From contig NZ_QRAN01000012.1 in assembly GCF_003457605.1 (NCBI RefSeq), positions 1 through 64,000 on the forward strand: a DNA stretch of 64,000 nt, in the 5' to 3' direction. Source of the DNA: Seongchinamella sediminis (GTDB taxonomy: Bacteria > Pseudomonadota > Gammaproteobacteria > Pseudomonadales > Halieaceae). Under the pieces are notes generated by a model, which was not told the origin of the DNA, did not search any database, and was given only the letters and a program-made list of their open reading frames with translations. The stretch's first letter is position 1. Each line of letters opens with the position of its first letter. Of the stretch, positions 45,500 to 54,762 are shown in pieces. The position numbers and the translations under genes were made by a program.

Positions 45500-46075
45500 T
45501 CAGCCCTGGTGCAACGCCACCAGCCGCTGGCGGATTCTGCCCAGGCCGGGTTTTTCTTCCAGCACCTCGCGGGCTGACAGTCCCTCCAGCTCATGGGGGA
45601 ACACCAGCCACTCATCCGATTCGTGCAGGTAGAAGTCCGGCGCCAGCGAGGTCTTGTTGTTGGCGGGCTTGAAATACGGCGTGGCAATCCTGAATACCGG
45701 GGTGTTGCGCCGGCACTTTTTCTCCAGGTCCAGAATGACCTGCTGGATGCTGCGCCCCGAGTCGAACACGTCATCCACGATCAGTACGTTATCCTCCGCG
45801 TTGACGTGCTCGATCAGGTAATGCAGTCCGTGCACGATCACCGAATCACTGGTTTGTTCGATGCCGGTGTAGTGTGAGGTGCGGATGGCGATGTGATCGG
45901 TGTCGAGGCCGCCATACTTGAGCAGTTCCTGGATGGCGATACCCACCGGGGCGCCACCGCGCCAGACACCGACAATGTAATCGGGCCTGAAGCCGCTTTC
46001 GAGGACCATCAGCCCCAGCTCGTAGGAATCCAGTAGCAGCTGGTTGGCGTCGATATAGGTTTTCTGAATGCTCAT
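45500..46075 (-). CDS. Purine-type phosphoribosyltransferase
   Basis: A 191-residue type I phosphoribosyltransferase with the PRPP-binding motif NVLIVDDVFDSGRSIQQV. VGVWRGGAPVGIAIQELL is the conserved N-terminal segment. Hypoxanthine/guanine or xanthine salvage is likely. The ATG at 46075 fits the family start; the frame is open to a TTG at 46096. It converges with ung, 6 bp apart. Confidence 0.85.
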   Translation of the reverse strand: MSIQKTYIDANQLLLDSYELGLMVLESGFRPDYIVGVWRGGAPVGIAIQELLKYGGLDTDHIAIRTSHYTGIEQTSDSVIVHGLHYLIEHVNAEDNVLIVDDVFDSGRSIQQVILDLEKKCRRNTPVFRIATPYFKPANNKTSLAPDFYLHESDEWLVFPHELEGLSAREVLEEKPGLGRIRQRLVALHQG

Positions 46076-46214
46076 GTCCGGCCCGTTAAGGTGCAAAGGT
46101 GACGATTGTATTACACCGTGGCCACCGCGGGCACTGCCGATGCGACGGGAGGGAGTGCAGCCCGCCGGGCGCGGTTACCAGCGCCCGGGCATGGAGTGGC
46201 TGGAATGTCGCTGC

Positions 46215-46544
46215 TCAGCGAATCACAGGTACCGGGGAGATGCTTGCCGCCACCTTGTCGTTGCCCAGGTCCAGCGGCTGTGTCCGCTCTTCGTTGGCAA
46301 TCCAGCAGTTGATGAACTGGGCGTTGTCCTTGTCGCTGCGCGCCGCCAGGGTAACCCTGGTACCTTCTGCCACCCGGCGTTTGTTGACAACTGCCAGCGA
46401 TCTGTCCTCGCCGTAGTATTGCTGTATTTCCTGGCGGCAGGCCTCGATGTAAGCCTGGTTGTGATCCGCCGCGAAGCCGAAAGAACTGCCCACCGCGAGC
46501 AGGGTGAGGCTGGTGCCAATTGCCAGTGTCTTGCTACTAATCAT
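46215..46544 (-). CDS. Small secreted protein of unknown function
   Basis: A 109-residue protein with a clear signal peptide (from ISSKTLAIGTSLTLLAVGSSF to AFAADHN-like cleavage at FGFAAD). The mature part has two cysteines (EACRQEI and INCWIANE), so a disulphide is possible. I recognise no family. It is transcribed away from the response regulator gene. Confidence 0.65.
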   Translation of the reverse strand: MISSKTLAIGTSLTLLAVGSSFGFAADHNQAYIEACRQEIQQYYGEDRSLAVVNKRRVAEGTRVTLAARSDKDNAQFINCWIANEERTQPLDLGNDKVAASISPVPVIR

Positions 46545-46739
46545 TGTTGTGTTCCCTGTAAGTTGTTGTCCTTAACCGGTCGGGGCAGTGAGCCCCTGTC
46601 CTCGACTACCGATTCTAGTGCGCTGTCTATGAGCGGGTGTGGGCTTTTATGAAGAACTATGAAAACGCGGGCTGCCAGCCGGTAGCGCTCTGTAATACCA
46701 TGGGGCCAGTGGCAGTGAACTGCCCACCGGGGAGCCGTG

Positions 46740-47429
46740 ATGACAACCATTGCCTACGTTGAAGACGAGGACCAGACCCGCCAGTCTTACGCCGAGAGCC
46801 TCCGCCGCGAGGGTTTCGATGTGGTGGCTTATGCCAGCAAGGATGAGGCCATCGCCGGTTTCCGCCGCTCCCTGCCCGACCTGGCACTGCTGGATGTGGC
46901 CCACGAAGGCGATCGCGATGCGGGCTACCAGGTCTGTGCTGAACTGCGGCGGATATCCAGTGAAGTGCCAATTATTTTCCTGACCCGCCGGCACGGGGAG
47001 ATCGACCGGATCTCCGGCCTGCGCCTCGGCGCCGATGACTACATCAGCAAGGATGCGTCACTGGAGTATATTGTGATCCGCATAGAAACCCTGATCAGGC
47101 GCCTGGAGGCGGTGCGCGATGCCGGCGTGCAGCCAGGCAGCGCTGACAGTGGTGAGCTGGTGCTGGACGACACCTACTCCACCGTGGTCTGGCAGGGCAG
47201 CCGGGTTGACCTGCCCCTCACCCATTTCTGGATCCTGCGGGAACTGTGCCGACATCCCGGCGAGGTCCGCAGCCATCGAGAATTAATGAAAGCTGCCAGT
47301 ATTGTGGTGGAGCCGAACACCATCGCCGCCCACGTCAAGGCCATCCGCCAGGCATTTGCTCGCCTGGATCCGGACTTCCAGTGTATTCGTACCGAACGCG
47401 GCCGCGGCTACCGCTGGGTGCCGCGCTGA
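46740..47429 (+). CDS. OmpR-type response regulator (PdsR-like), without partner kinase
   Basis: A 229-residue two-domain response regulator. The receiver has YVEDEDQ, the phospho-Asp in LALLDVAHEGD near residue 54, and the Lys in DDYISKDAS. The C-terminal winged helix (from VDLPLTHFWILRELCRHPGEV to RTERGRGYRWV) binds DNA. The receiver resembles regulators named PdsR in sortase-type systems, but no sortase or kinase gene is near. GGGGAG precedes a GTG at 46737 and the ATG at 46740. Confidence 0.85.
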   Translation: MTTIAYVEDEDQTRQSYAESLRREGFDVVAYASKDEAIAGFRRSLPDLALLDVAHEGDRDAGYQVCAELRRISSEVPIIFLTRRHGEIDRISGLRLGADDYISKDASLEYIVIRIETLIRRLEAVRDAGVQPGSADSGELVLDDTYSTVVWQGSRVDLPLTHFWILRELCRHPGEVRSHRELMKAASIVVEPNTIAAHVKAIRQAFARLDPDFQCIRTERGRGYRWVPR

Positions 47430-47582
47430 GCGCAACTGGCAGTCGCCCGAGCCGCTGCTATACTCAGTCCTGTACCGGGCCAGTCGTGCCTGCTGCACAC
47501 CCGGTATGACTGGCTTCTTCGCTGCGTTGGCCAGCGGGTGTTCCCGTCCGCCTGCCCAGCGGTCTACCAGGGAGGCAGCCGC

Positions 47583-48137
47583 ATGAAACGCCATTATTTC
47601 ATCAATGATAACCTCGATGAGCTCAAGCACGCCGAGCTGGATCTGCTATCCGCCGGCCTGACAGCGCCGCAGTTCCACGTGTTGAGCGAGGATGAGGCCG
47701 CTCTCGAGCGGCTCCAGCTCAACCCGGTCGAGGCGGTACTGAAAAAGGATGTGGTGCGAGGCACCGAACGCGGTGCGGCTGTTGGCCTGGGGCTGGCCGC
47801 GGTGGTGTTGTTGCTGGGCTGGGTGACGGGCCTCGCCGCCAGTCTGGGCTGGGCGCCGACGGTATTCCTGGCGCTGGTGACACTGGGCTTTGCCACCTGG
47901 GAGGGTGGTCTGATCGGTATCAGCCAGCAGAACGCCGATTTTCGCCGCTTTCGCCAGGACCTGGCGGCGGGCAGGCATGTCCTGTTCGTCGATTGTGACC
48001 GCGAACAGGTGCCCGTACTGCAGCGTATCGTGGCCAGGTACCCGGGCATGGAAGACGCCGGCAGCGGCAGTGCGACACCGACCCCGGTTATTCGCTTCCG
48101 CGACAAGTGGCACCGGTTCCTGCAACTGGCGCCCTGA
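47583..48137 (+). CDS. Membrane protein of unknown function, DUF1269-like layout
   Basis: A 184-residue protein with a soluble N-terminal part, a Gly-rich hydrophobic hairpin (from RGTERGAAVGLGLAAVVLLLG to TVFLALVTLGFATWEGGLIGI) and a C-terminal soluble part beginning RHVLFVDCDREQVPVL. This layout recalls DUF1269/YmgG-like stress membrane proteins. GGAGG lies 7 bp before the ATG at 47583. It ends 1 bp before the convergent MFS gene. Function is unknown. Confidence 0.65.
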   Translation: MKRHYFINDNLDELKHAELDLLSAGLTAPQFHVLSEDEAALERLQLNPVEAVLKKDVVRGTERGAAVGLGLAAVVLLLGWVTGLAASLGWAPTVFLALVTLGFATWEGGLIGISQQNADFRRFRQDLAAGRHVLFVDCDREQVPVLQRIVARYPGMEDAGSGSATPTPVIRFRDKWHRFLQLAP

Positions 48138-48138
48138 G

Positions 48139-49368
48139 TCAGCGCCCGCAGCGGGCCCGGGCCACCCAGGCCAGGGCGCTGGCGACCAGCGTGTAGGCGG
48201 TCCCGCCCAGGGCCATCGCGCCCATGCTCACACCGGCATCGATCAGCCAGCCCATCACGACCGGGGCGATGGCGGTCGCGAACACCATGGCGGCGGTAGT
48301 CAGCGACTTGATGGCGCCCAGGTGCAGGGTGCCGTACATCTCCGAAAAGAACGGTGATGACAGGGTCGAGTAGATGCCCACCGAGACCGCCAGCAGGCCC
48401 ATGTAAATCACCGCAATGGAGAATGCGTCGCCGGCCGCCAGGGCCAGCAGGCCCGCGCCCATGGGCAGGCAGATCAGCGGCGCCAGGCGGATGGCGCCGA
48501 AGCGGTCCACCAGCAGCCCGGCGAGCAGTTTGCAGCCGGTGTTCACCAGCGCGTAGAACAGGAACAGCCCGCCCCAGGCCGCCAGCGACCAGCCTTTTTC
48601 CACCACCAGGTGTACCTGATGGAACATGAAGCCGGTAAACAGCAGGGGCTGGGCCAGCAATACCGGCAGGAACAGGTAAAAGTAGGGGTCCCGTACCACC
48701 TCGTCACGGGTCCACTGCCGGCGGGCACTGGCTGCCGGGTCGGTGGCCTGGCTGGCCAGTCCGTCGAGGTAGTGCTGGTGGCGCTGCTCGTGACCGGCCA
48801 GCAGCCAGCGGGTCAGCAGCGGCAGCAGCAGGATCAGGCCAGCGCCCCACAGCAGCCAGGACTGGCGCCAGCCAACCAGGGCGATGGAGGCGATCACCAG
48901 CGAGGGCAGCAGGGCTTCGGACACGGAGTAACCCATGCCCCCCAGGGCGTTGGCCTTGCCCTTGTGGTGATCCAGGTAACGTACCACGGTCGTTCCCCCG
49001 GCCATGCTCATCAGGCCCTGGCCCATATGGCGCAGGGCCAGCAGGGCGCAGAACAGCAGCAGCGGCCCATTGCTGATGGCCGCCAGGGCGCAGGCCAGTG
49101 CGAGTCCGGCGGTGACCAGATAGGCAAAGTGACGCAGCGGCATGCGGTCGATCAGCGAACCGCTCCACAGCAGCAGTACTGCGCTGGCGAGCGTGGCGGC
49201 GGAGTACAGTCCGCCAAAATCGCCATGACTGAGGCCCAGGTCAGCCCGGATCCCGGCGCTGAACAGGCCGATGAAGTAGGTCTGGCCCAGGCTGGAGCCA
49301 AAGGTCATGGCGAAACCAAACAGCAGCAGGCGCCATTCTTCGCGAATGAGGGGGAGGAAAGATCGCAT
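48139..49368 (-). CDS. Major facilitator superfamily transporter
   Basis: A 409-residue membrane protein with the usual twelve-helix MFS pattern. GSLIDRMPLRHFAYLVTAG after helix 2 is the conserved loop (G-x3-D-R/K-x-R-R type) and LLVDRFGAIRLAPLICLP is its equivalent in the second half. The DHHKGKANALGGMGYSV loop recalls oxalate/monocarboxylate-type MFS proteins. Substrate unknown. Confidence 0.88.
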   Translation of the reverse strand: MRSFLPLIREEWRLLLFGFAMTFGSSLGQTYFIGLFSAGIRADLGLSHGDFGGLYSAATLASAVLLLWSGSLIDRMPLRHFAYLVTAGLALACALAAISNGPLLLFCALLALRHMGQGLMSMAGGTTVVRYLDHHKGKANALGGMGYSVSEALLPSLVIASIALVGWRQSWLLWGAGLILLLPLLTRWLLAGHEQRHQHYLDGLASQATDPAASARRQWTRDEVVRDPYFYLFLPVLLAQPLLFTGFMFHQVHLVVEKGWSLAAWGGLFLFYALVNTGCKLLAGLLVDRFGAIRLAPLICLPMGAGLLALAAGDAFSIAVIYMGLLAVSVGIYSTLSSPFFSEMYGTLHLGAIKSLTTAAMVFATAIAPVVMGWLIDAGVSMGAMALGGTAYTLVASALAWVARARCGR

Positions 49369-49487
49369 CGGGGTATTATCGCAGCCCGGTGAGATGGCGT
49401 GTAGCCGTGCTTCGACTAAAATCGACTAGGATAATCCGCCGTTTGGGTATATGGTGCGCGCGTTTTGGGCTAACTGGGAGTTCTTAA

Positions 49488-51221
49488 GTGGGTGAGAAGA
49501 TAAAAGTCGGCAAGCCGCTGGTCATTCTGCACGGTGATGAAATGGCGCAGATCGCCTTCCAGCGGATACTGGAGCAATTTGTCACCTCGCGGCTGGAGGT
49601 GGACCTGGTAGAGGTCGACCTGTCGGCAGAGAAACGCTTGACCACGAATGGCCAGGTGGTGCTGGAGGCGATCGAGGCCCTCAAGGAATACGGCATCGGC
49701 ATCAAGAATGCCGGCATGACCGTTAACCGGTCGCAGCTGGACGAGTTGCTGGCGAAGTACCCGGACATTGTCGAGGCCGAGCTCGACAAGCTCGCCACCA
49801 AGTCACCCAACGGCGCCATTCGCAAGGGTATAGGCGGCAACATCACCCGTGAGGACATCGAGTTTCACAACCTCAAGAGCGTGCGCCCGGACTGGGTGGA
49901 CCGCGATATCGAGGTCGACACCATGGACAGCGGCGGCCTGGATTTCAGCTTCAGCGAGCTGTCCAACGCCACGGGCGTGGCCAAGGTCATGTTCGTCGGC
50001 AGCAGTGGCGACCCGGTGGAACTGCACCGCCGGACCCTGAAAAAGGGCGACCCCTGGATGCTGGCGACCAATTGCCTGGATGAGGTCAAGGCCTGGGCCC
50101 ATCGGTTCTTCCAGCGGGCGCTGGACGAAAAGCGCGATATCTACCTGGGACTCAAGGACACCGTGGTGCCGGGTTACGACGGCGTCATGCGCGCCGCCAT
50201 CGAGGAGATTTACGAGCGCGACTACAAGGACAAGGTCGCTGCCGCCGGCCTCGGCTACCACTACGAACTGATCGACGCCCAGGCCGCACGCATTGTTTCC
50301 AACCCGCCGCAGCGGGCCCTCTGGGGCGTGCCGGACAATGTCAGCGGCAACAAGCTGTTCAAGCTGGTCCAGCAGCTCAAGCGCTATGGCCTGCCCGAGC
50401 GCAAGGCCCACGTCTCGATATCGAGGATGAGCGCCGGCGGCGGTGACCAGTACGGCAGCTACAACACCCCGGCGCCGGAAGACGGCATCATCAAGGTCAT
50501 CATGGACGGTGAAGAGAAACACGCGCGGGAGGTCAAGGCCAGCGACCCCATCCTGTTCATGTCCAACGACCGCGAGGCGATCAAGGACTGGGTCAAGCAG
50601 GTGTTCCGCGACGCCTCACTCAACAAGAAAGAGGTGTACTTCGGCCTCAAGCGCGAGTTTGTGCCCTACGACGAGGTGTACAGCTCTATTATCCTGGAAA
50701 TCCGCAAGGAGCTGGCGGCCCTGGATACGCCACCGCCCTCGTTCATGATCATGCGTCCCTCACGACAGCTGTCGAAAATGATCAGCGATCCCCCGCGCTG
50801 GGGCCTGTACCCGGCGCAGAACCTGGACGGCGATATTTTCTCCGACATCTCCGCCGCCCTCGGCGGCAGCCTGGCGACCGCCAGCTCAGTGATTGAAAGT
50901 AAAGATGGCACCATGCTCTACGAAGCGCCCCACGGCACCGCCCACGACCTGTACCTGCGCTACCTGGAAACCGACGGCAAGGAGGCGAACTTCAATTCCT
51001 CCGCGCTGATCTTTGCGGTTGCCAACGCGCTGGAAGAAATGGCCCGCCGGGAAGGCAATGAGCCCCTGTCCGATTACGCCGGACGGCTCAAGCGGGCCCT
51101 GATCGACACCGTCGGCCAGGGAATTATCACCGGCGACCTCAAGGGCAAGACCACCCGGCCCGACGCGGAGCAGATCGTTGACATGTATGGCTTCCTCGAC
51201 GCGGTGGAGGCCAATCTCTAG
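49488..51221 (+). CDS. icd: Isocitrate dehydrogenase (NADP-type, type II-like) with internal duplication
   Basis: A 577-residue protein, about 160 residues longer than usual homodimeric isocitrate dehydrogenases. Residues 1-140 match type II enzymes (HGDEMAQIAF, the substrate Ser in KSPNGAIRKGIGGNI). Residues about 150-288 and 318-449 appear to be two copies of one segment: YLGLKDTVVPGYDGVMRAAI versus YFGLKREFVPYDEVYSSII, and SNPPQRALWGVPDNVSGN versus SDPPRWGLYPAQNLDGD. Copy 1 keeps the YELIDAQAA stretch; copy 2 keeps the active-site GGGDQY and the acidic LDGDIFSD metal site. The C-terminus (EAPHGTAHDLY) is typical. A GTG at 49488 has GGGAG 7 bp upstream. It is expected in the TCA cycle. Confidence 0.85.
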   Translation: MGEKIKVGKPLVILHGDEMAQIAFQRILEQFVTSRLEVDLVEVDLSAEKRLTTNGQVVLEAIEALKEYGIGIKNAGMTVNRSQLDELLAKYPDIVEAELDKLATKSPNGAIRKGIGGNITREDIEFHNLKSVRPDWVDRDIEVDTMDSGGLDFSFSELSNATGVAKVMFVGSSGDPVELHRRTLKKGDPWMLATNCLDEVKAWAHRFFQRALDEKRDIYLGLKDTVVPGYDGVMRAAIEEIYERDYKDKVAAAGLGYHYELIDAQAARIVSNPPQRALWGVPDNVSGNKLFKLVQQLKRYGLPERKAHVSISRMSAGGGDQYGSYNTPAPEDGIIKVIMDGEEKHAREVKASDPILFMSNDREAIKDWVKQVFRDASLNKKEVYFGLKREFVPYDEVYSSIILEIRKELAALDTPPPSFMIMRPSRQLSKMISDPPRWGLYPAQNLDGDIFSDISAALGGSLATASSVIESKDGTMLYEAPHGTAHDLYLRYLETDGKEANFNSSALIFAVANALEEMARREGNEPLSDYAGRLKRALIDTVGQGIITGDLKGKTTRPDAEQIVDMYGFLDAVEANL

Positions 51222-52156
51222 CCGGCCTCGTCCACCGTATAGGGCAGCGGCTGTAACTCGATCGCCGGTCCGTCGGGGCTCGCCAGCCGCAGCCCCCCGG
51301 CTGCGCCCTGTTCCGTTGCTGTTACCAGGCAGACGGTGCGGTCATCCAGCTGTGCCGCGTTGATCACCGTGCCCGCCCCCTGCCCGGAACCGGGGCTGAA
51401 CAGGCTGTCTCCGGCCTGGCTTGCGGCACCGCCGGGCAGTTCGCCCAGGTACATGCGGCGCTTGGCCTTGCCGCGGTAGTGCAGGCGGGCGACGATCTCC
51501 TGGCCGGTATAGCAGCCCTTGCTGAAGCTGACGTGGCCGGTGACGTCATAGTTGAGCATTTGCGGCAGCATTTCCGCCACATTGGGGCCTTCCACCCGGC
51601 CGATACCGGCGCGCATCTGCAGCGCCTGCCACTGTGTTTCCGGGCAGCGTTCCAGCGCTGCTTCCAGGGCGCCCGCCAGTTCCGGGGTGGCGGCGCCGTC
51701 AATGTACAGCTCGAACTGGCAGCCCGCGTCATCCATTTGCACCAGCACATGGCCGTCGCCAGTGGCTGCTCCATAGCGCGCCGTCGGCGTGCTCATGCCC
51801 AGCGAGCGCAGCGCGTCGGCGACCGCTTCGCCCCAGCAGCCGTACAGCTGCCAGTCACCGCTGCCGCCGGCGAGCTCGGCTTTGGAAAAAACAATGTATT
51901 TGCCGAAGGTGGCAGCGGCGTTATCCAGGGTGTCGGCTTTCAGCCGCAGGGCGTAGTGTTCTTGCGCCAGCTGCAGCAGCAGGAAATCGCAGACCATGCG
52001 CCCCTGGACATTGCAGTAGGCGCCGGGCAGGGCCTGTGTGGAGCTGATCTTGCGGGTGTCGCAGGTGGTCTGTCCCTGGAGAAAGGTCAGACTATCCGGG
52101 CCGGTGATGTGCAGAATTGCTTCCGCTTGCAGGGGGGCGTAACAGGCGCTCAACAC
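51218..52156 (-). CDS. ygfZ: YgfZ folate-binding Fe-S protein repair/maturation factor
   Basis: A 312-residue member of the GcvT-like YgfZ family, with the signature from FSKGCYTGQEIVARLHYRGK near residue 230 that contains the essential Cys. It helps maintain certain Fe-S enzymes, such as MiaB, using folate. A GTG start at 52156 has AGGAG very close, so the TTG one codon on is equally possible. Its stop shares the bases CTAG with that of the convergent isocitrate dehydrogenase. Confidence 0.92.
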   Translation of the reverse strand: MLSACYAPLQAEAILHITGPDSLTFLQGQTTCDTRKISSTQALPGAYCNVQGRMVCDFLLLQLAQEHYALRLKADTLDNAAATFGKYIVFSKAELAGGSGDWQLYGCWGEAVADALRSLGMSTPTARYGAATGDGHVLVQMDDAGCQFELYIDGAATPELAGALEAALERCPETQWQALQMRAGIGRVEGPNVAEMLPQMLNYDVTGHVSFSKGCYTGQEIVARLHYRGKAKRRMYLGELPGGAASQAGDSLFSPGSGQGAGTVINAAQLDDRTVCLVTATEQGAAGGLRLASPDGPAIELQPLPYTVDEAG

Positions 52157-52286
52157 AAACTCCTTGGACGATGTGGGGGTGGCTAATGATAGGGCCTGGG
52201 GCCGGCGCTGTCAGCTATCCACCCGCTGGCTGCTTATGACGTTATAATGCCGGCCCCTGATGTTTATCCCTGAAGACGAGGCTGGC

Positions 52287-52553
52287 ATGGTATCGGACGA
52301 AGAACTCAATCGCATGCGCTGGGCTGCCCGTCGCGGCATGCTGGAACTTGACCTGGTGCTGGAACCCTTTGTGCAGGCCTGCTACCGCGACCTGGACGAG
52401 GCTGACCGGGCGCGGTTCCAGGAATTGATGCTGTGCGAGGACCAGGACCTGTTCGCCTGGTTCCTGCGCCGCGAGCAGCCAGCGGACGGGGAGTTGGCTG
52501 TCATTGTCCGCAAGATACTCGACTTCGCCCTCGCTCCAGCTGAGGATCGCTGA
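52287..52553 (+). CDS. sdhE: SdhE, flavinylation factor for succinate dehydrogenase
   Basis: An 88-residue protein with the hallmark RRGMLELDLVLEPF near the N-terminus and LMLCEDQDLFAWFL later. SdhE (CptB) assists covalent FAD attachment to SdhA. I start it at the ATG at 52287 because GAGG lies 5 bp upstream and the family begins SDEELNRMRW; an in-frame ATG at 52260 is the alternative. It is followed by ygfX and is divergent from ygfZ, a common gammaproteobacterial order. Confidence 0.92.
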   Translation: MVSDEELNRMRWAARRGMLELDLVLEPFVQACYRDLDEADRARFQELMLCEDQDLFAWFLRREQPADGELAVIVRKILDFALAPAEDR

Positions 52554-52926
52554 TTCGCCCCGCTATCGCTACTGCCAGTGGGGCTGGCACCTGCTGCTGG
52601 GCCTGGCGGCGCAGGCACTGGCCACCGGGGGCTACCCCGCTTGCTGGCTGGTCCTGCCGCTGTTGCCGCTGTCCTGCTACCGGTATCGCCGCCAGCCCAT
52701 GACGGGGGCGGTGCTGGTCTGGAACATGGGGCAGTGGTCCCTGCGCCAGGGCGGTGTCGAGCGCCCGATCGAGGTGGTGCGGGGGCATTGCCTGCCCTGG
52801 CTGACCTGCCTCGGCTGGCGGTCCCGGGCGGGCGGTAGCGGCATATTGCTGTTGTTTGGCGACAGCGCCAGCCGCCAGGAATTACGCCGCTTGCGGGTCC
52901 GCTTACGGCTGCAGGGCGGGGTTTGA
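52504..52926 (+). CDS. YgfX/CptA-like membrane protein
   Basis: A protein of about 140 residues with two hydrophobic segments ([14 protein letters not shown] and [15 protein letters not shown]) followed by a soluble part with [13 protein letters not shown]. It matches the layout of YgfX, the membrane partner regularly encoded after SdhE, once called a toxin. The start is unclear: a TTG at 52504 overlaps sdhE by 50 bp and no ATG lies before the membrane region. It converges with nadB. Confidence 0.65.
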   Translation: MSARYSTSPSLQLRIADSPRYRYCQWGWHLLLGLAAQALATGGYPACWLVLPLLPLSCYRYRRQPMTGAVLVWNMGQWSLRQGGVERPIEVVRGHCLPWLTCLGWRSRAGGSGILLLFGDSASRQELRRLRVRLRLQGGV

Positions 52927-54498
52927 GGGGGTCAGGACCGTGTCCCTGGCCGCGGCAAGCTGCTGCGGGTAGTCCAGGGTGTAGTGCAGCCCGCGGCTCT
53001 CCTTGCGCTCCATGGCGCAGCGAATCATCAACTCCGCCACCATGGCCAGGTTGCGCAGCTCCAGCAGGTCGTTGCTGACCTTGTAGTTGCCGTAGTATTC
53101 GGCGATCTCCGACTGCAGCAGGGTGACCCGGTGCAGGGCCCGCTCCAGCCGCTTGTTAGTGCGCACGATACCGACGTAGTCCCACATGAAACGGCGCAGT
53201 TCGTCCCAGTTGTGGGAGATCACCACGTCCTCGTCGGAGTCGGTCACCTGACTCTCGTCCCAGGGGCGTACCGCTGACGGCAGGGGCAGGCTGGCCAGTT
53301 TGGCGGCGATGTCAGCCGCTGCGGATTCCGCGTACACGAGGCACTCCAGCAGCGAGTTCGAGGCCATGCGGTTGGCGCCGTGCAGGCCGGTGCAGGAGGT
53401 CTCGCCAATGGCGTACAGGCCGGGCAGGTCGGTGCGGCCGGCAGTGTCGACGATGATGCCGCCGCAGGTATAGTGCGCCGCCGGGACCACGGGAATGGGT
53501 TCCGCCGCCATGTCCATCCCCAGCTCCCGGCAGCGTTGCATCACCGTTGGGAAATGACTCTCGAGGAAATCCCTGGGCTGGTGGGAGATGTCCAGGTACA
53601 GGCAGTCGGCGCCGAGACGCTTCATTTCGTGGTCTATCGCCCGGGCGACAACATCCCGTGGCGCCAGCTCGCCGCGCGGGTCGAAACCGTGCATAAAGCG
53701 AGTGCCGTCGGGCAACAGCAGTTTGCCGCCCTCGCCGCGTACCGCCTCGGTGACCAGGAATGACTTGGCCTTGGGGTGGTACAGGCAGGTGGGGTGGAAC
53801 TGGTTGAACTCCAGGTTCGCCACCCGGCAACCGGCGCGCCATGCCATGGCGATACCGTCGCCGCTGGCGCCGTCCGGGTTACTGGTATACAGGTAGGCCT
53901 TGCTGGCGCCGCCGGTGGCGAGTACCACCGCGCGGGCCTGGAACAGGTCCACATGCTCACGCTTCTGGTCGAGAATGTAGGCGCCCTGGCAGCGCCCGTC
54001 GGCATGTATCAGGTCGACGGCGACCCGGTGGGTGAAGATTTCGATGTTGGCCGCGGCCTGGGCTTTTTCCGTCAGTACTTCAGAGATCGCACGCCCGGTG
54101 CGGTCGGCGGAGTGGATGATGCGCCGGTGACTGTGGCCGCCCTCCATGGTGAGATGAAACTCGCGGTTTTCCGACTGGTCCTCACGCAGGTCAAAGTCCA
54201 CGCCCTGGGACACCAGCCACTCGACGCAGCGGCGGCTGTTGCTGACGGTGAATTCCACGGCTTCCCGCTGGCACAGCCCGGCTCCTGCGCTCAGGGTGTC
54301 CTCCACGTGGGCGGCAACGGTATCGCGGTCGTGGAGCACCGCCGCCATGCCGCCCTGGGCCCAGTAGGTGGATCCCTGGTTGAGGTCAGCCTTGGACAGC
54401 AGGGCAACCCGGCAATCCGCCGGCAGGTGCAGGGCCAGGCTGAGCCCGGCGGCACCGCTGCCGATAACGAGTACGTCGTGTTGGTAAGTTCTGGGCAC
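52903..54498 (-). CDS. nadB: L-aspartate oxidase
   Basis: A 531-residue flavoprotein, first enzyme of NAD synthesis from aspartate. N-terminal FAD motif [15 protein letters not shown], then [48 protein letters not shown] and the active-site Arg region HYTCGGI. The GTG at 54498 opens directly into the FAD domain. It is divergent from rpoE, the usual arrangement in Pseudomonas-like genomes. Confidence 0.95.
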   Translation of the reverse strand: MPRTYQHDVLVIGSGAAGLSLALHLPADCRVALLSKADLNQGSTYWAQGGMAAVLHDRDTVAAHVEDTLSAGAGLCQREAVEFTVSNSRRCVEWLVSQGVDFDLREDQSENREFHLTMEGGHSHRRIIHSADRTGRAISEVLTEKAQAAANIEIFTHRVAVDLIHADGRCQGAYILDQKREHVDLFQARAVVLATGGASKAYLYTSNPDGASGDGIAMAWRAGCRVANLEFNQFHPTCLYHPKAKSFLVTEAVRGEGGKLLLPDGTRFMHGFDPRGELAPRDVVARAIDHEMKRLGADCLYLDISHQPRDFLESHFPTVMQRCRELGMDMAAEPIPVVPAAHYTCGGIIVDTAGRTDLPGLYAIGETSCTGLHGANRMASNSLLECLVYAESAAADIAAKLASLPLPSAVRPWDESQVTDSDEDVVISHNWDELRRFMWDYVGIVRTNKRLERALHRVTLLQSEIAEYYGNYKVSNDLLELRNLAMVAELMIRCAMERKESRGLHYTLDYPQQLAAARDTVLTPSNPALQP

Positions 54499-54674
54499 CT
54501 GGTTGTTCGCTTGCCGCGCCTGGGAGTGAATTATATTATGTGCCGCAACAACTTAGCGCTCAGGCACCACCTCGGGGCGAGTATATACGACCTCCGCCAA
54601 TATAAGGAAATCCGCCGGTGGGATTGGCTATCAGGCAATTTTTCGCATTTTTGCACGGCGACCTCCCGGGGAGT

Positions 54675-54701
54675 GAACTACCGGGCAGTTGTGCGGTCTA
54701 T
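54675..54701 (+). promoter_or_regulatory. Sigma-E/AlgU-type promoter before rpoE
   Basis: GAACTA (54675-54680) and TCTAT (54697-54701) are separated by 16 bp and match the sigma-E consensus GAACTT-N16-TCTGA closely. Transcription from it would begin about 55 bp before the rpoE start, giving positive autoregulation as known for algU and rpoE. Confidence 0.6.
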
Positions 54702-54762
54702 CTGGGCACAACAGAAATCAGCGTCAGGGCAGTCAGCGCCTGGCCACGGAGGGGTTAGGGGC

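Noticed and set aside
53776-54762. N-terminal extension of sigma-E by over 300 residues
   Set aside because: It is antisense to nadB, and the GTG at 54763 gives the standard sigma-E length.
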